Source: a bacterium (GTDB lineage Bacteria; CAIWAD01). From it: a stretch of DNA of 64,000 nt. Made by a program: the position numbers and the translations under genes. Positions 35,249-44,962 of the stretch are shown piece by piece. The notes under the pieces were generated by a model. It had not been told where the DNA came from, searched no databases, and was given only the letters and a program-made list of their open reading frames with translations. Where the stretch lies: NCBI GenBank assembly GCA_030429345.1, contig JAUIFJ010000016.1, forward strand, positions 28,840 to 92,839. The letters run 5' to 3'. Within the stretch, counting starts at the first letter, position 1, and the number at the start of each line of letters is the position of its first letter.

Positions 35249-36850
35249 TCAAAATGGGCCACAAAGCCCAGTATACATCGGCTGCAGTGGCGTCGTTGGA
35301 GCCGTCGTAGTCGGCGGCAACACCGGGTTCAGGTCGAACTCGCCGTTGTCTACAGTAAGGGCCGTGGACATGTCGTCGTTGTATACGGTGAAAGAGAAGC
35401 TTCCGTTCAGTGTCGTCGCGGTGGCTTCGTTGAGAATGATCTCGCCCCCGGTTCCCGGAACGGTCTCCAGCGCGCCGCGCGGGTTGCTGTAGTCGAATCC
35501 CGGAATCAGCGTGTCTGGAACATAGCGGCCCATGGCGCCGCTGTCGATGCTGTAGCTCCCCTCCGCGACCTGGCTCACATAGAACTGGAACTGGGTTCGT
35601 CCCCGGCTGCCGATCACCCAGGCGTCGCCTCCGTTGATCTCCTCCCGCAGGATCAGCTCGTCGAAGCGCTTCAGCTGGCCGTCGATTTCCGCCTGGAAGG
35701 TGCAGCAGAAGAGCTGCGGCTCGGGGAAGGCATAGTCTTCGCAGGCCGGCATGCCGCTGGCGGGCGCGTAGTTCTCGGTTCCATCCGCATAGGAGGAGTT
35801 CAGCAGCAGCTCCCCCCCGCCGAGCTGCCAGGCCCAGGACCAGACCGCGTCCTCGATGGAGGCGTATACGGAGTCATTGTCACTGGCCCAGACACCTTCC
35901 GTTCGTGTACAGGTCCCGGTCTGGAAATTGGCATAGGTGTGCGTGAAGCTGCCATCCTCCGCGAAGTGCATCGTCGTCTGCCAGAAAGCGCTGTTCGTGT
36001 TCTCCCACATCCCCGCGAGGGATGGCGTAGCGTAGTCTTCGCAGGTCGGCAGCTCGCTGACGGCGACGAAAACCTGCTCTTCGGGATCCTCCGGATCAAG
36101 GATCGTCAGGGTCGTTCCGGCGAGCTCCCAGGCCGCGCGGTGTGGCACACCATCGATCACCACCCTCACCGTGTCGCCATCCACCGTCCAGCTGCCGCTG
36201 GTTTCGTCGCATTCCTGTGTTTCAAGGTCGGCCCAGGTCTCGTTGAAGCCTCCGTTCGCCTGGAGCTGGATGGTGTGTTCCAGGACTCCGGGAAGGGATC
36301 TCTGCCAGATCCCTGCGAGTGAAGGTGTTTCGGTGCTCCCGTAGGTCATCGAGAACACGCCGTCCGTCACCGTGATCGTGTCCTGCCGGGTCGCGACATC
36401 CGCCAGCTGAAAGGAGAAACTGCCGCTCAGGGCCGTCGCCGAGAAGGCGTCAAGGAGGATGGTGCCATCGAAACTGCCCGGCAGGGTCTCGTAGGCCCCT
36501 TCCGGAGCGCTGTAATCGTAATCCGGGGAAGAGGTGTCGGGGACATAGCGCCCCATGATGAAGGGGGTCATGTCCTGTGTGCGGTAGGTGCCGGGCTGGG
36601 CCGACTGCAGGTAGAACTGCAGCTGGCGCGTTCCCGCGTTGCCGATCACCCAGGCATCTCCGCCCTCGATTTCCTCCATCCAGAGCAGGTCGTCGAATTC
36701 GACCGATACGCCGTTGATGGTAGCACTCAAACTGCCGGTCCAGCCGGAAGTGCCGTTTTCGGTCGTGTCATCCGACTCGTCGCAGCCCAGCAGGGCAAGC
36801 CCCAGGAGGGCGAGGCAGAGTCGTGTGTTCCAGCGAGTTGCAGGATTCAA
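35249..36850 (-). CDS. Lipoprotein with mirror-image domain order A-B-B-A
   Basis: A 533-residue lipoprotein. I place the start at TTG 36850, which has AAAGGA six bases upstream and gives a proper lipoprotein signal ending LALLGC (Cys23); the longer frame begins in unrelated sequence. Two outer domains (about 37-170 and 383-507) are copies of one another. Both contain a FD-x-L segment, EEI-x-GGDAWVIG, QFY, GRYVPDT, YDYS/FDYS, a PEGA/PRGA block and a final LSGSFSF/LNGSFSF strand, in the manner of DUF6252-like lipoproteins. Two inner domains (about 176-272 and 277-372) are copies of a lipocalin-like unit (PSLAGIW/PSLAGMW ... CEDYA). Function unknown; a surface or periplasmic binding role is inference. 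Confidence 0.75.
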   Translation of the reverse strand: MNPATRWNTRLCLALLGLALLGCDESDDTTENGTSGWTGSLSATINGVSVEFDDLLWMEEIEGGDAWVIGNAGTRQLQFYLQSAQPGTYRTQDMTPFIMGRYVPDTSSPDYDYSAPEGAYETLPGSFDGTILLDAFSATALSGSFSFQLADVATRQDTITVTDGVFSMTYGSTETPSLAGIWQRSLPGVLEHTIQLQANGGFNETWADLETQECDETSGSWTVDGDTVRVVIDGVPHRAAWELAGTTLTILDPEDPEEQVFVAVSELPTCEDYATPSLAGMWENTNSAFWQTTMHFAEDGSFTHTYANFQTGTCTRTEGVWASDNDSVYASIEDAVWSWAWQLGGGELLLNSSYADGTENYAPASGMPACEDYAFPEPQLFCCTFQAEIDGQLKRFDELILREEINGGDAWVIGSRGRTQFQFYVSQVAEGSYSIDSGAMGRYVPDTLIPGFDYSNPRGALETVPGTGGEIILNEATATTLNGSFSFTVYNDDMSTALTVDNGEFDLNPVLPPTTTAPTTPLQPMYTGLCGPF

Positions 36851-37013
36851 GAGACATCCTTTCGTAGTGGATTCCTGGCTGCATGTGTTCAGGTCCCTGG
36901 TACTATACTGCTTTTTGATTGCGCATCTAACACTATCTGAACCACATTCCTTGCTGCCGCAGGCGATCATGGTTGACAGGATCGCCTGCTTGAATTCCAG
37001 TCAAGGGAAAGTC

Positions 37014-37520
37014 ATGTCCTTCGAACTCCAGCCCACCCTGGTCGGATCGACCCTGCGCATTCGGCCCTTGCGCGAAGAGGACCGCGAGGCCTTGTACTCC
37101 GTTGCCCGGGATCCGCTGATCTGGGAGCAGCATCCGGTCAAGACCCGTCACACGCCGGAGGGTTTCGCGATCTTCTTCGAGGAGTCCCTGGCCTCCGGGG
37201 GCTGCCTGGTGGTGGAGGAGAAGGAGAGCGGCCGCGTGATCGGTTCTTCCAGGTACTACGAGTACAACGAGGCAAACTCGGAGATCGAGGTTGGCTGGAC
37301 CTACCTGGAGCGCGCGCACTGGGGCGGGAAGACCAATCGGGAGCTGAAGGCTCTCATGCTGGAGCACGCCTTCCGCTTCGTCAAGCGCGTACTGCTCAAG
37401 ATCGGCCCGGAGAACCGGCGCTCGCGCAGGGCGGCGGAGAAGATAGGGGCTGTACTCGAGCGAGAGGATGTAGATGGCGGCGGGCGGCCTTGCCTGGTCT
37501 ACGTGGTCTGGAAGGGCTAG
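37014..37520 (+). CDS. GNAT-family N-acetyltransferase (RimJ/RimL-type)
   Basis: A 168-residue protein starting at ATG 37014 with AAGGGAAAG upstream. The GNAT core has LRIRPLREEDREALYSV (strand 1/helix 1), GRVIGSSRYYEY (strand 4) and EIEVGWTYLERAHWGGKTNRELKALML. The last of these is the acetyl-CoA-binding segment of RimJ-type enzymes, which have a degenerate pyrophosphate loop. It ends with RRAAEKIGAVLE. It probably acetylates a small molecule or a protein N-terminus; the substrate is not predictable. It overlaps the convergent reductase gene by four bases. Confidence 0.85.
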   Translation: MSFELQPTLVGSTLRIRPLREEDREALYSVARDPLIWEQHPVKTRHTPEGFAIFFEESLASGGCLVVEEKESGRVIGSSRYYEYNEANSEIEVGWTYLERAHWGGKTNRELKALMLEHAFRFVKRVLLKIGPENRRSRRAAEKIGAVLEREDVDGGGRPCLVYVVWKG

Positions 37521-38608
37521 CGCCCCAGCACTCCCACCTTCAGCGCGATGCGCGCCACGTCGTACCACTCCAGGTCCTTCAGTTCCGGCAGGTGGACCAG
37601 GCTGTTGAGCACGCGCCGCTGGAAGCCCGGCTTGTGGAACCAGGGACGGAAGCCGCGGCCGAAGGCCAGCTGGCGTCTCACGAAGGCCAGGCTGTTCTCG
37701 TATACTGTGCCGGTCTTGCGGCTGCCGACTTCCCCGTGATCCAGCAGCGCCCGCGCCGCCTTCTCCCCGCTGCGCAGGGCGTAGTAGATGCCTTCCCCGC
37801 TGTTGGGCTCGCAGAGTCCGCCGGCATCTCCCGTGAAGAGCACGCGGTTCCGCGCCAGCCGCCGGATCGGCTTGTCGGGCAGGGGCCAGCCCTGGACCTT
37901 GGCCTCGGGATAGCCCAGCCGCTCGCGGTACTCCTTCAGCAGCTGTTTCTGGTCGCCGCTCTTCCCGGGGACGCCGCAGACGCCGACCATGCGCAGGCCG
38001 CGCTTGGGGAAGTCCCAGGCATAGCCGAAGGGAAAGAGGCCGAAGTCGAGGCGCGGCGGTCCGTCGTAGTCGGAAGGGATCGACAGTTCGAGCGCGGTCT
38101 GGTGTCCGCCCTCGCCGGGGGCAAAGCACTTGCGCAGCTTCGAGAAAACGCCGTCGGCGGCAACGACCCAGTCGGCGCGCAGGACCGTGCCGTCGGCCAG
38201 TTCGACCAGCACCTGCTGCTCGTTCTGCGCGGCTCCGGCGACGGCGCAGCCCTCGCGCAGCTCGGCCCCCGCCTCCTGTGCCCGCCGCGCCAGGAACTCG
38301 TCCAGCTCGATGCGCTGGACGAAGGCCATTCTTCCCCCAAGCTCGCGGTGGACCAGCTCCTCGCCCTCGTGATGGATGGCGAAGACATCGCGGGTGTCGT
38401 GATACAGATCGGATGGAATCGCGTCGCCGTGCAGCTGCTCAAGGAGCCCCAGGCTGCGGTCGGCCAGGAAGCCGCCGCAGAGCTTGTCCCGCGGGAAAGT
38501 CCGTTTCTCGAGCAGCAGCACATCCATTCCTCCCTGCGCGAGAAGGAAGGCCGCCGTCGCCCCGGCCGGCCCGGCGCCGACCACAATCACCTGGTGCTTG
38601 TTTGGCAT
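37517..38608 (-). CDS. FAD-dependent oxidoreductase of the geranylgeranyl-reductase family
   Basis: A 363-residue flavoprotein. The N-terminal dinucleotide fold has VVGAGPAGATAA (residues 9-20), followed by the family's RDKLCGGFL. A second FAD motif is ADWVVAADG, and RVLFTGDAGGLCEPNSGEGI (about 260-280) contacts the flavin ribityl chain. The family reduces isoprenoid double bonds in membrane lipids or quinones, or acts as a halogenase/monooxygenase relative. The substrate cannot be chosen here. It is a lone gene on the minus strand, so no pathway context helps. Confidence 0.82.
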   Translation of the reverse strand: MPNKHQVIVVGAGPAGATAAFLLAQGGMDVLLLEKRTFPRDKLCGGFLADRSLGLLEQLHGDAIPSDLYHDTRDVFAIHHEGEELVHRELGGRMAFVQRIELDEFLARRAQEAGAELREGCAVAGAAQNEQQVLVELADGTVLRADWVVAADGVFSKLRKCFAPGEGGHQTALELSIPSDYDGPPRLDFGLFPFGYAWDFPKRGLRMVGVCGVPGKSGDQKQLLKEYRERLGYPEAKVQGWPLPDKPIRRLARNRVLFTGDAGGLCEPNSGEGIYYALRSGEKAARALLDHGEVGSRKTGTVYENSLAFVRRQLAFGRGFRPWFHKPGFQRRVLNSLVHLPELKDLEWYDVARIALKVGVLGR

Positions 38609-38695
38609 GAAGGTTCCGTCGCTGTCTGTTTCGGATCAATCTCCGGCATCCAGGGAAGATCGGCAAGGCCAACGACAAGGTCCGGGCCGCGTGCG

Positions 38696-41071
38696 CTAGT
38701 CGCCGCTCGTCTCCGTATTCGGTCGCCGGGCGCCGCTGAAGGGGCCCGAGTGGACCGCGATGGGATTGCCGTTCGCGTCGACGGGAACCACGCGGAAAAA
38801 ACTCTTCTCAGTGAAAAAGCCGATCGTTTCTGTTGGCGGACCGGGCGTGCTGTATGCGGGATTCCAGCCCTCGGGCCAGGGCGCTCGAGGATCGCTGGAA
38901 CTGTAGAGCCTGTAGCCGGCCAGCGGGCTCAATCCGAAGATGTCCTCCGGAAGCGGTGTCCAGTCGAAGGAGTAGGTGGGCACGATGCCGGCGAACAATC
39001 CCTCGTAGGTGATGCGCAGATCGGTGATTTCGGGCACGGGGCGATTGCTGGGCAGGATCGCCACCGTTATGCCGTCGTCGATCATGCCTCCGTTGTTGTT
39101 GTAGTTGACCTGCAGCCCCATGCTGCCGTCGGCATTCTCGATGCCGACCGTCGCGAAGCGCGTGGCATAGAGAATGCCGCTCATGGTCTCATAGTTGAAG
39201 TAGATCTCGCCGTTCCGGTAGAGGACCGCCTGGAAGGTATACCGATCCGACCCGAATCCCCAGTGGGGCACAAGAGTCCACTGGAACAGGACACGATTGT
39301 TCGGGCTGTCGTCCAGGTAGTGGACCCACCCGCCGGTGGAAGGATCCAGGTTGTCCCAGAAGGGGTAGATCGCCTTGTTCTGTGATCCAGGGTCGGGAAT
39401 CGGCTGATTGTTCGAATTGGCTGGAAGTCCGGTTTCGAAGGAGAGCCAGCCGTCGCTGCTGACGCTGATCGAGTCATAGGTGCTGTCGTAGAAGGGGAAG
39501 GGGAAAGGCAGCGCCAATTCGACCACCGCGTCATTCGCATTGAGGGACAGGAGCTGTCCGTCGGGTACGATGTCTTCCCATTCGTAGATCGGTCCTGCAG
39601 GATCCAGGCTGTTGATCCATGTATACAGATCTTCCGGGCCGCCGCGGGTCGGTCTGCTTTCGGGAGCGGGCGGACGGATGCGGACGATCGTCTTGTCGGC
39701 GATCACACCGCCGCTGCCGTTGTAGCCCACGCGCAGGCCATCCGTGGCGTCGGCATTCTCGATGCCTACCGTTGAGCTGCCAAGGGCATTCTCCGAGATG
39801 TCCATGTATACGAACTCGAGGCTGCCGTCCGGATAGAGAATCGTCTGGTGTGTCATCAGGCTCGTGTATTCCGGAAAGACGTTGTCCCTGAAGAGGGCCA
39901 TTGCTTCCCACTGGATGATTACACGGTCGCGTGCATTGTCATGATAGTAGTGCACGGCCCCGTCCCCGATCGGACTGAGATCCTCCCAGAGACCGCATAC
40001 GATACTGTTCGGATAGTTGCTGCTGGGAATGTCATCGTTGCTGTAGTCTGTGATGTCGGCGCTATCGAAGGTCAGATACCCGTTCGTGCTTACATAGACC
40101 GTGTCGTAATACGTGCCGTAGAACGGGAATTCGAAAGGCAGGGCCAGCGAGGTGCCTTCGTCGTCTCCGGTAATGGGCAGGGGCGTGGTCCCGCTGATGC
40201 CATAGGCTCCGAACTGCGGTCCATTCTCGTCGTGATTGTTGGCCCAGGTGTAGCCGAAGGCATCCGGACCGCCACGGGTCGGCGGATCGATCAAGGGACA
40301 TTCTTCAAAATCGACACTCAGGTCGTATACGCCGGCTGCCGTGCTGAAACCGTCTACGACGATGGAATAGTCGCCGGGCTCCAGGCATCAACTCAATGCG
40401 GACTGAAGAATGCTGGCGCCGAAAGGGTAATCGTCGTCGTTGCCGCTGACCAGGTCCAGGTCCTCGTCGAAGATTCCAATGCGCGTGTCGTAGTAGTAGT
40501 CCTCCGCACAAGTGGAGACCGTCACCTGGGTGGCCTGTTCGAGGCTGAAGGAATACCAGGCGTCATTGGCGGCGAAGCTGGCAGACACTGGACAGGAGGA
40601 GCCGAAGCGAACCGGTACATCGAAAAGGTAATTCGACAAGACCGCCGTGTCGCCCTGATCCGTATACGAACTTCCCGGGTCGCTCTCCAGGATGGGCAGG
40701 GCGGTCCCCGGGCTTCCGCCGGCCGTGCGGTCCGCCGGGTCATGGGGCAGGACCGTCAGCGACTGGTTGAACTGCAGGGCCAGCTCCTCCGGCAGGTGCC
40801 GGTCGCTGCTCTTGAAGAGCAGGTAGGCCTCCTCGGCGGGGAGGCTGCGCCAGTCATCCAGCCATTCGAGCTTGTTGACACCCGCACCGGAGAGGATGGC
40901 CGGCTGGAGCACTTCCCCCGTCCCCGACTTCAAGCCCTGCTCCTTGTGATCCGTCATCCCTGCAGCACGATCACCGAGCGTGGCTCCCGTAGAGCCCGGG
41001 AGGCGGTCGCTCCCCGTGGCCGCGAGGCCCAGGGACAGCATCAGTCCCAGCCCGATCGCATAGATCTTCAT
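38696..41071 (-). pseudogene. Secreted PPC/beta-sandwich protein interrupted by an in-frame TGA
   Basis: One reading frame of about 791 codons from ATG 41071 (AAAGGA upstream, signal peptide to about residue 20) is broken by a single TGA at 40388-40390. The upstream part ends inside a prepeptidase C-terminal (PPC) domain (DAWYSFSLEQATQVTVSTC...DDDYPFGAS). The same frame resumes at once with CLEPGDYSIVVDGF, the expected next PPC strands, so the stop lies inside a domain. Downstream come two copies of a beta-sandwich unit (PTRGGPD...FPFYGTYYDTVYVSTNGYLTF and PTRGGPE...FPFYDSTYDSISVSSDGWLSF) and a fibronectin-like end. No sorting tail is present. A TTG at 40294 could restart translation, but without an export signal. 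It could be a true nonsense mutation, a base-call error or recoding. Confidence 0.7.
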
Positions 41072-41364
41072 CGAATATCCTTTCAGGGTGCCCGATCGAG
41101 AAGGAGGAGTGTTCCACCTCAACAGAGATAGAATGAATACCCTCTTCTTCCAGCCTTGCGAAGTAGAGGCAAATTAGGGCAACTTCCATGCCACGCTAAA
41201 GCCTTGGGGATCAGGACGCTGGTCGTTTGTGGTGTCCAGATTCTGAACAAAGCGCTGTTACGAGGCTGCATACAGAACAGTGTTTCGAAGGCAGACCTGC
41301 GAGTGAAGGAAAGCACAGAGGCGTGCAGACCATTTGCAGCGAACTCGTCATAAAAGGAGAAACC

Positions 41365-42066
41365 ATGACAATCAAGGATTCCGCAATCCTGGTCACCGGC
41401 GGAAGCCTGGGCCTGGGCAAGGCCATGGCGAAGAGCCTGTGCGACAAGGGTGCGAGCGTCTGGATCACGGGGCGCGACCGGCAGCGCCTCGACCAGGCCG
41501 CGGATGAGACCGGCGCCCGTGCGATCCTGGCGGATGTGAGCCAGCCGGCGGACATCGAGAAGACCTGCGCCGTGATCCGCAAGGAAAGCGGTCGCCTGGA
41601 CGCCCTGGTCAACAATGCCGGCATCGGCGAGTTCCCGCGCCTGGAGGAGGCGACGCTGGAGCACTTCGAGGAGATCTTCCGGGTCAATGTCTACGGCGCC
41701 GCCCTGATGGCGCAGGCCGTGCTGCCCTTCTTCCGCGAGGCGGGAAAGGGGGCGATCGTCAACATCGGCTCGACGGCGGCGCTCAGGGGCTTCGAGCGCG
41801 GCAGCGTCTACGCCGCCAGCAAGTTCGCCCTGCGCGGCATGACCCAGTGCTGGCAGGCCGAGCTGCGCAAGGAGAACATCCGCGTGATGCTGGTCAATCC
41901 CAGCGAGGTGCCGACGGCCTTCGCCAGCAAGGAGCGCGTCGAGCGCGAACTGCAGGAGAAGAAGCTCACGCCCGTCGAGATCGCGCACGCCGTGTGCTCG
42001 GTCCTCGAAATGGACGATCGCGGCATGATCCCAGAACTGGCGGTCTGGGCGACGAATCCCTGGTGA
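41365..42066 (+). CDS. Short-chain dehydrogenase/reductase
   Basis: A 233-residue classical SDR with NAD(P)-binding TGGSLGLG (11-18), NNAG (83-86) and the catalytic set Ser136, Tyr149 and Lys153 (YAASK). Arg after the second strand (TGR) suggests NADP preference, which is inference. The later segment VNPSEVPT replaces the usual PG motif. Start ATG 41365 has AAAAGGAGA seven bases upstream. It resembles the 3-oxoacyl-ACP reductase/FabG-like group, but no fatty-acid genes are near and the substrate is unknown. Confidence 0.87.
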   Translation: MTIKDSAILVTGGSLGLGKAMAKSLCDKGASVWITGRDRQRLDQAADETGARAILADVSQPADIEKTCAVIRKESGRLDALVNNAGIGEFPRLEEATLEHFEEIFRVNVYGAALMAQAVLPFFREAGKGAIVNIGSTAALRGFERGSVYAASKFALRGMTQCWQAELRKENIRVMLVNPSEVPTAFASKERVERELQEKKLTPVEIAHAVCSVLEMDDRGMIPELAVWATNPW

Positions 42067-42071
42067 GCGAT

Positions 42072-42097
42072 GGCGGAGCCATCGGAATGGCTCCGCC
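42072..42097. terminator. Hairpin between convergent genes
   Basis: A perfect 11-bp stem (42072-42082 with 42087-42097, loop CGGA) lies six bases after the SDR stop. There is no T-run, so termination efficiency is uncertain. Confidence 0.55.
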
Positions 42098-42118
42098 CGC
42101 TGCATCGTTCTGCCTTCG

Positions 42119-44080
42119 CTAGGGGAGTGTCTCCGGATTCAGGTAGTTGCCGCTTGCTCCCTGCGGAGAACCGTTCACACCCGGCCCGCCCGGCGCTAGG
42201 TATGAACCCGGTACGATCGACGAGAAGCTGGAGTAGTAGGAGACGATGAGGTATACGGGACCTCCGCGTCCCGCTCCGCCGTGGCCCCCGTCGCCGCCGT
42301 CCCCGCCATCGCCTCCGCTGCCGCCCATGCCGGCGTCATCCTGCTCGTCTGTTCCGCCGTAGGGCCCGCCGTTTCCGCCGTTGCCGCCGTTGCCGCCGTT
42401 TCCGCCCCAGCCGCGGGATCCGGGGATCAGTGGCGTCTCCGTGTAGCTCCAGGTGTGATCCATCACGATGTTCGAGCAGTAGTACATGTAGAGGGCGAAG
42501 GATCCGCCGGCGCCCTGGCCACCGCCACCGCCGGTACCGCCCTGGCCTCCGCCTCCACCACCGCCGCCGGTGCTACCGTAGCTGTCGCAGCTGGAAGTGC
42601 CGCCACCGCCGCCGCCACCGCCGCCACCGCCGCTTCCGTCCGTGCCGTTCTCTCCCGGCTCTCCCCATGCGGGCGTGTATCCCTGCGCCGAATAGCTGCC
42701 CAGGCCGCCGTGCGCGCCCCAGGCCCCGTTGCTTCCATGTGCTCCATCCATTCCGTTCCCGCCATTGCCTTGCACGGCGCCACCGCTGCCGCCTGCACCG
42801 CCGGCGCCTTGTCCGGAGATTCCCGAAGAGCCGGTTTCCGATCCCAGTCCGGATGCACCGCCGAAACCACCTGGACGGCCGGCAGGACTGGAACCCGGAA
42901 AGCCGCCCGGAGGACCGGGGCAGGAGTCGCAGAAGAAGCCGCCATCCTCGCAGCCGGGGTAACCGCTGCCCGCATGGCCACCGGAGGCCCCGGCGCTTCC
43001 GAGCTGCCCCGATTCGCCTCCGCTGCCGGCATCCGCACTCAGCATACAACGCCGGAAGGTGATGCTGCTGCAGGAATCCATGATCGCGCCATAGCTGCTG
43101 CCCCCCGGCGTCGCGGGAGTCGTGCCCATGAAGGAAATGCCGTCGAAGAGGATGTTGCTGCGATTGTGCATGCGCAGGCCCGCGCTGTCGTCCAGGGGCC
43201 TCACGCGCGTGCGCGCGGCCGGGAAAAGGGTTCGCGAACGGAAGTCTTCCGCGTAGCCGCCGTATACGCTGGAGCCGGAGGGCAATCCGCCCAGGCTTTC
43301 TTCCCACAGCGTGCCGGGAAAGGGCGCGCCGGCCAGGTAGATCGTGTCCAGGCTGTCGTGGTCCACCAGGCGCTGCACGGCCTCGCCAAGGGTCAGGAGA
43401 GGAGCATTCCACAGGCCGCTGCCCGTGTCGTCGCCGTTCGGGTGTACGCAGACCCCGTCCGGCAGGGGGTCCGTATACAGTACCGAGACCGGCAGGGGAT
43501 CGCTGTCCTGGCAGCCGTCGTTGACGATGAGCGTCCACGAGGCCAGGCCTTCTGCCTCCGGGGCGGGAAGCTCCAGCGTGGGGCCGTATACGGTCGGTAG
43601 GCTGGCGTGCTCCCAGCGGTAGGTCAAGGGCGCCTCCTCGGGGTCCGTGCTGGCGGAGGCGTCGAAGAGGACGTCCTGGAAGAAGTCCTGGCTCAGGTCC
43701 GCCGCACCGGTCAGGCCGGCAGTCGGAGCCTCGTCGGCGAGCACGCGGAAGAAATACATGCTGTTCTCGTCAGGATCGAAAAGGTAGTGGGTCCGGCCAT
43801 CCCCGCCGAAGTCCAGGGGTGGATCTTCCAGGAGTGTATACCCGCTCCAGGCCTGGCTTGACTGGTAGACTTCGACACAGGGCCCGGTGCCGGGCCAGTT
43901 CAGGTCCAGCTGCTCCCCGACAACATCGAGCCGCAGATCCGTGATGTTGCTCAGGGTGCCGGTGGAATCATCCATGTCGTCCATCATCGGGCCTGTCTTC
44001 GCGGCCACTGTCCCGCTCAGGGCGATCACACCGGTCAGGGCAAGCGAAACTCCCCTTCTGTACTGCATTCGGTAGTTCAT
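42119..44080 (-). CDS. Secreted glycine-rich repeat protein, paralogue 1
   Basis: A 653-residue exported protein starting at ATG 44080 (AGGAGA upstream), with a signal peptide of about 27 residues. Residues about 40-120 form a fibronectin-like domain (LRLDVVGEQLDLNWPGTGPCVEVY). A PKD/Ig-like segment follows (about 125-200, with WTLIVNDGCQDSDPLP), then a beta-helix-like block (about 205-340, DGVCVHPNGDDTGSG...LTLGEAVQRL). A glycine-rich region (about 345-640) resembles mycobacterial PGRS sequence, with runs of GG-x and cysteine pairs (GCEDGGFFCDSC). Glycine-rich parts probably extend the beta-helix in a polyglycine-like sheet. There is no PNPFN tail. A paralogue lies at 44963-46849, with one small gene between. 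Confidence 0.85.
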   Translation of the reverse strand: MNYRMQYRRGVSLALTGVIALSGTVAAKTGPMMDDMDDSTGTLSNITDLRLDVVGEQLDLNWPGTGPCVEVYQSSQAWSGYTLLEDPPLDFGGDGRTHYLFDPDENSMYFFRVLADEAPTAGLTGAADLSQDFFQDVLFDASASTDPEEAPLTYRWEHASLPTVYGPTLELPAPEAEGLASWTLIVNDGCQDSDPLPVSVLYTDPLPDGVCVHPNGDDTGSGLWNAPLLTLGEAVQRLVDHDSLDTIYLAGAPFPGTLWEESLGGLPSGSSVYGGYAEDFRSRTLFPAARTRVRPLDDSAGLRMHNRSNILFDGISFMGTTPATPGGSSYGAIMDSCSSITFRRCMLSADAGSGGESGQLGSAGASGGHAGSGYPGCEDGGFFCDSCPGPPGGFPGSSPAGRPGGFGGASGLGSETGSSGISGQGAGGAGGSGGAVQGNGGNGMDGAHGSNGAWGAHGGLGSYSAQGYTPAWGEPGENGTDGSGGGGGGGGGGGTSSCDSYGSTGGGGGGGGQGGTGGGGGQGAGGSFALYMYYCSNIVMDHTWSYTETPLIPGSRGWGGNGGNGGNGGNGGPYGGTDEQDDAGMGGSGGDGGDGGDGGHGGAGRGGPVYLIVSYYSSFSSIVPGSYLAPGGPGVNGSPQGASGNYLNPETLP

Positions 44081-44250
44081 GTATTCTCCTCTTGGTTCGT
44101 TCTTTCCAGAAGGGGTCGTATACAGGTCCACGCACGAGGAAAAGCCGGCCCGTACCGTTCTTCACGGACGTTCAGGCCGCAGAGAATGGCGCTGTCCCTG
44201 AGAGTCGACAGTGCATGACTTGTCCTTGCTGCGGAATACGAGCTGTGTGC

Positions 44251-44279
44251 TTGACAGAGATGTCGATGGAGGGTATCAA
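44251..44279 (+). promoter_or_regulatory. Candidate housekeeping promoter of the DUF6265-like gene
   Basis: TTGACA (44251-44256), a 17-base spacer and TATCAA (44274-44279) form a sigma-70-type promoter, about 160 bases before the plus-strand gene at 44440. It is the only such match in a 359-base gap that otherwise holds nothing recognisable. The -10 agrees at four of six positions. Confidence 0.4.
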
Positions 44280-44439
44280 TTGCGCCTGGCCCTGCAAAGT
44301 GAAATCTTTCCGGGATGAAAAGAACCGCATACCTGCCGTCCTGCCGTGGCCTTCGTTCTGATGGAACGGCAGTGCTGATCCTGCAGGCAGCCGCGGAACC
44401 CGGCAGCGCAGGCGAAAAAAAATTACGGGACGTATACCG

Positions 44440-44919
44440 ATGAACCACTGGATGACGGCAATGTTTTGCCTCGTGCTGGCCACGGTATCTCAAGCGGAGG
44501 AGAGGATGGACCTGCAAGACCTGCGCTGGCTCCTGGGCAACTGGGAGCACGAGGGGGCGAAGGCCCTCATCGGAGAGGAGTGGAGCGAGGCCGGCCATAC
44601 GGTCTGGACGGGCCTGGGCCGCCAGACCTCGCGCGAGAGCGGCGATAGCGCGATCAGTGAGGAGCTGCTGCTGGCCGAGCTGGGCGGCGAGGTGTACTAC
44701 ATCGCCAAGGTGGATCACAACTCAATGCCGATTCCCTTCCGGCTCGTGGAACTCGAGGAGAACCGGGCCCGCTTCGAGAACCTGGAGCACGATTTTCCGA
44801 AGCGCATCGAGTACAGGCGGATAACGGAGGATCGCATCGATGTCCGGGTGTCCGACGTAGGGGAGAAGGGCTTCGAGTTGCATTTCACAAGGAAGCCGGG
44901 CAGTCCCCGTTCGAAGTAA
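44440..44919 (+). CDS. Small exported protein of the DUF6265 type
   Basis: A 159-residue protein with a signal peptide (1-19, ending VSQAE). The mature part begins DLRWLLGNWEHEG and contains EEWSEAG, LLLAELGGEVYYIAK, RFENLEHDFPKRIEYRR and a final hydrophobic strand before a basic tail. This is the layout of DUF6265 proteins, small lipocalin-like beta-barrels of unknown role. It lies between the two glycine-rich paralogues but on the opposite strand. The start has no strong ribosome site nearby (GGACG at 44427). Confidence 0.75.
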   Translation: MNHWMTAMFCLVLATVSQAEERMDLQDLRWLLGNWEHEGAKALIGEEWSEAGHTVWTGLGRQTSRESGDSAISEELLLAELGGEVYYIAKVDHNSMPIPFRLVELEENRARFENLEHDFPKRIEYRRITEDRIDVRVSDVGEKGFELHFTRKPGSPRSK

Positions 44920-44962
44920 TCCCCGGTCCTGTCTGGCATTCAGCGCGACAGCCTGGCCCGGA

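Noticed and set aside
40344-40390. TGA at 40388-40390 as a selenocysteine codon
   Set aside because: Unlike the TGA at 51529, the sequence after it offers only a short GCC/GGC stem too close to the TGA and a later 5-bp stem whose loop begins with U-A. Neither fits the bacterial SECIS pattern, and selenocysteine in a PPC domain would be unexpected.
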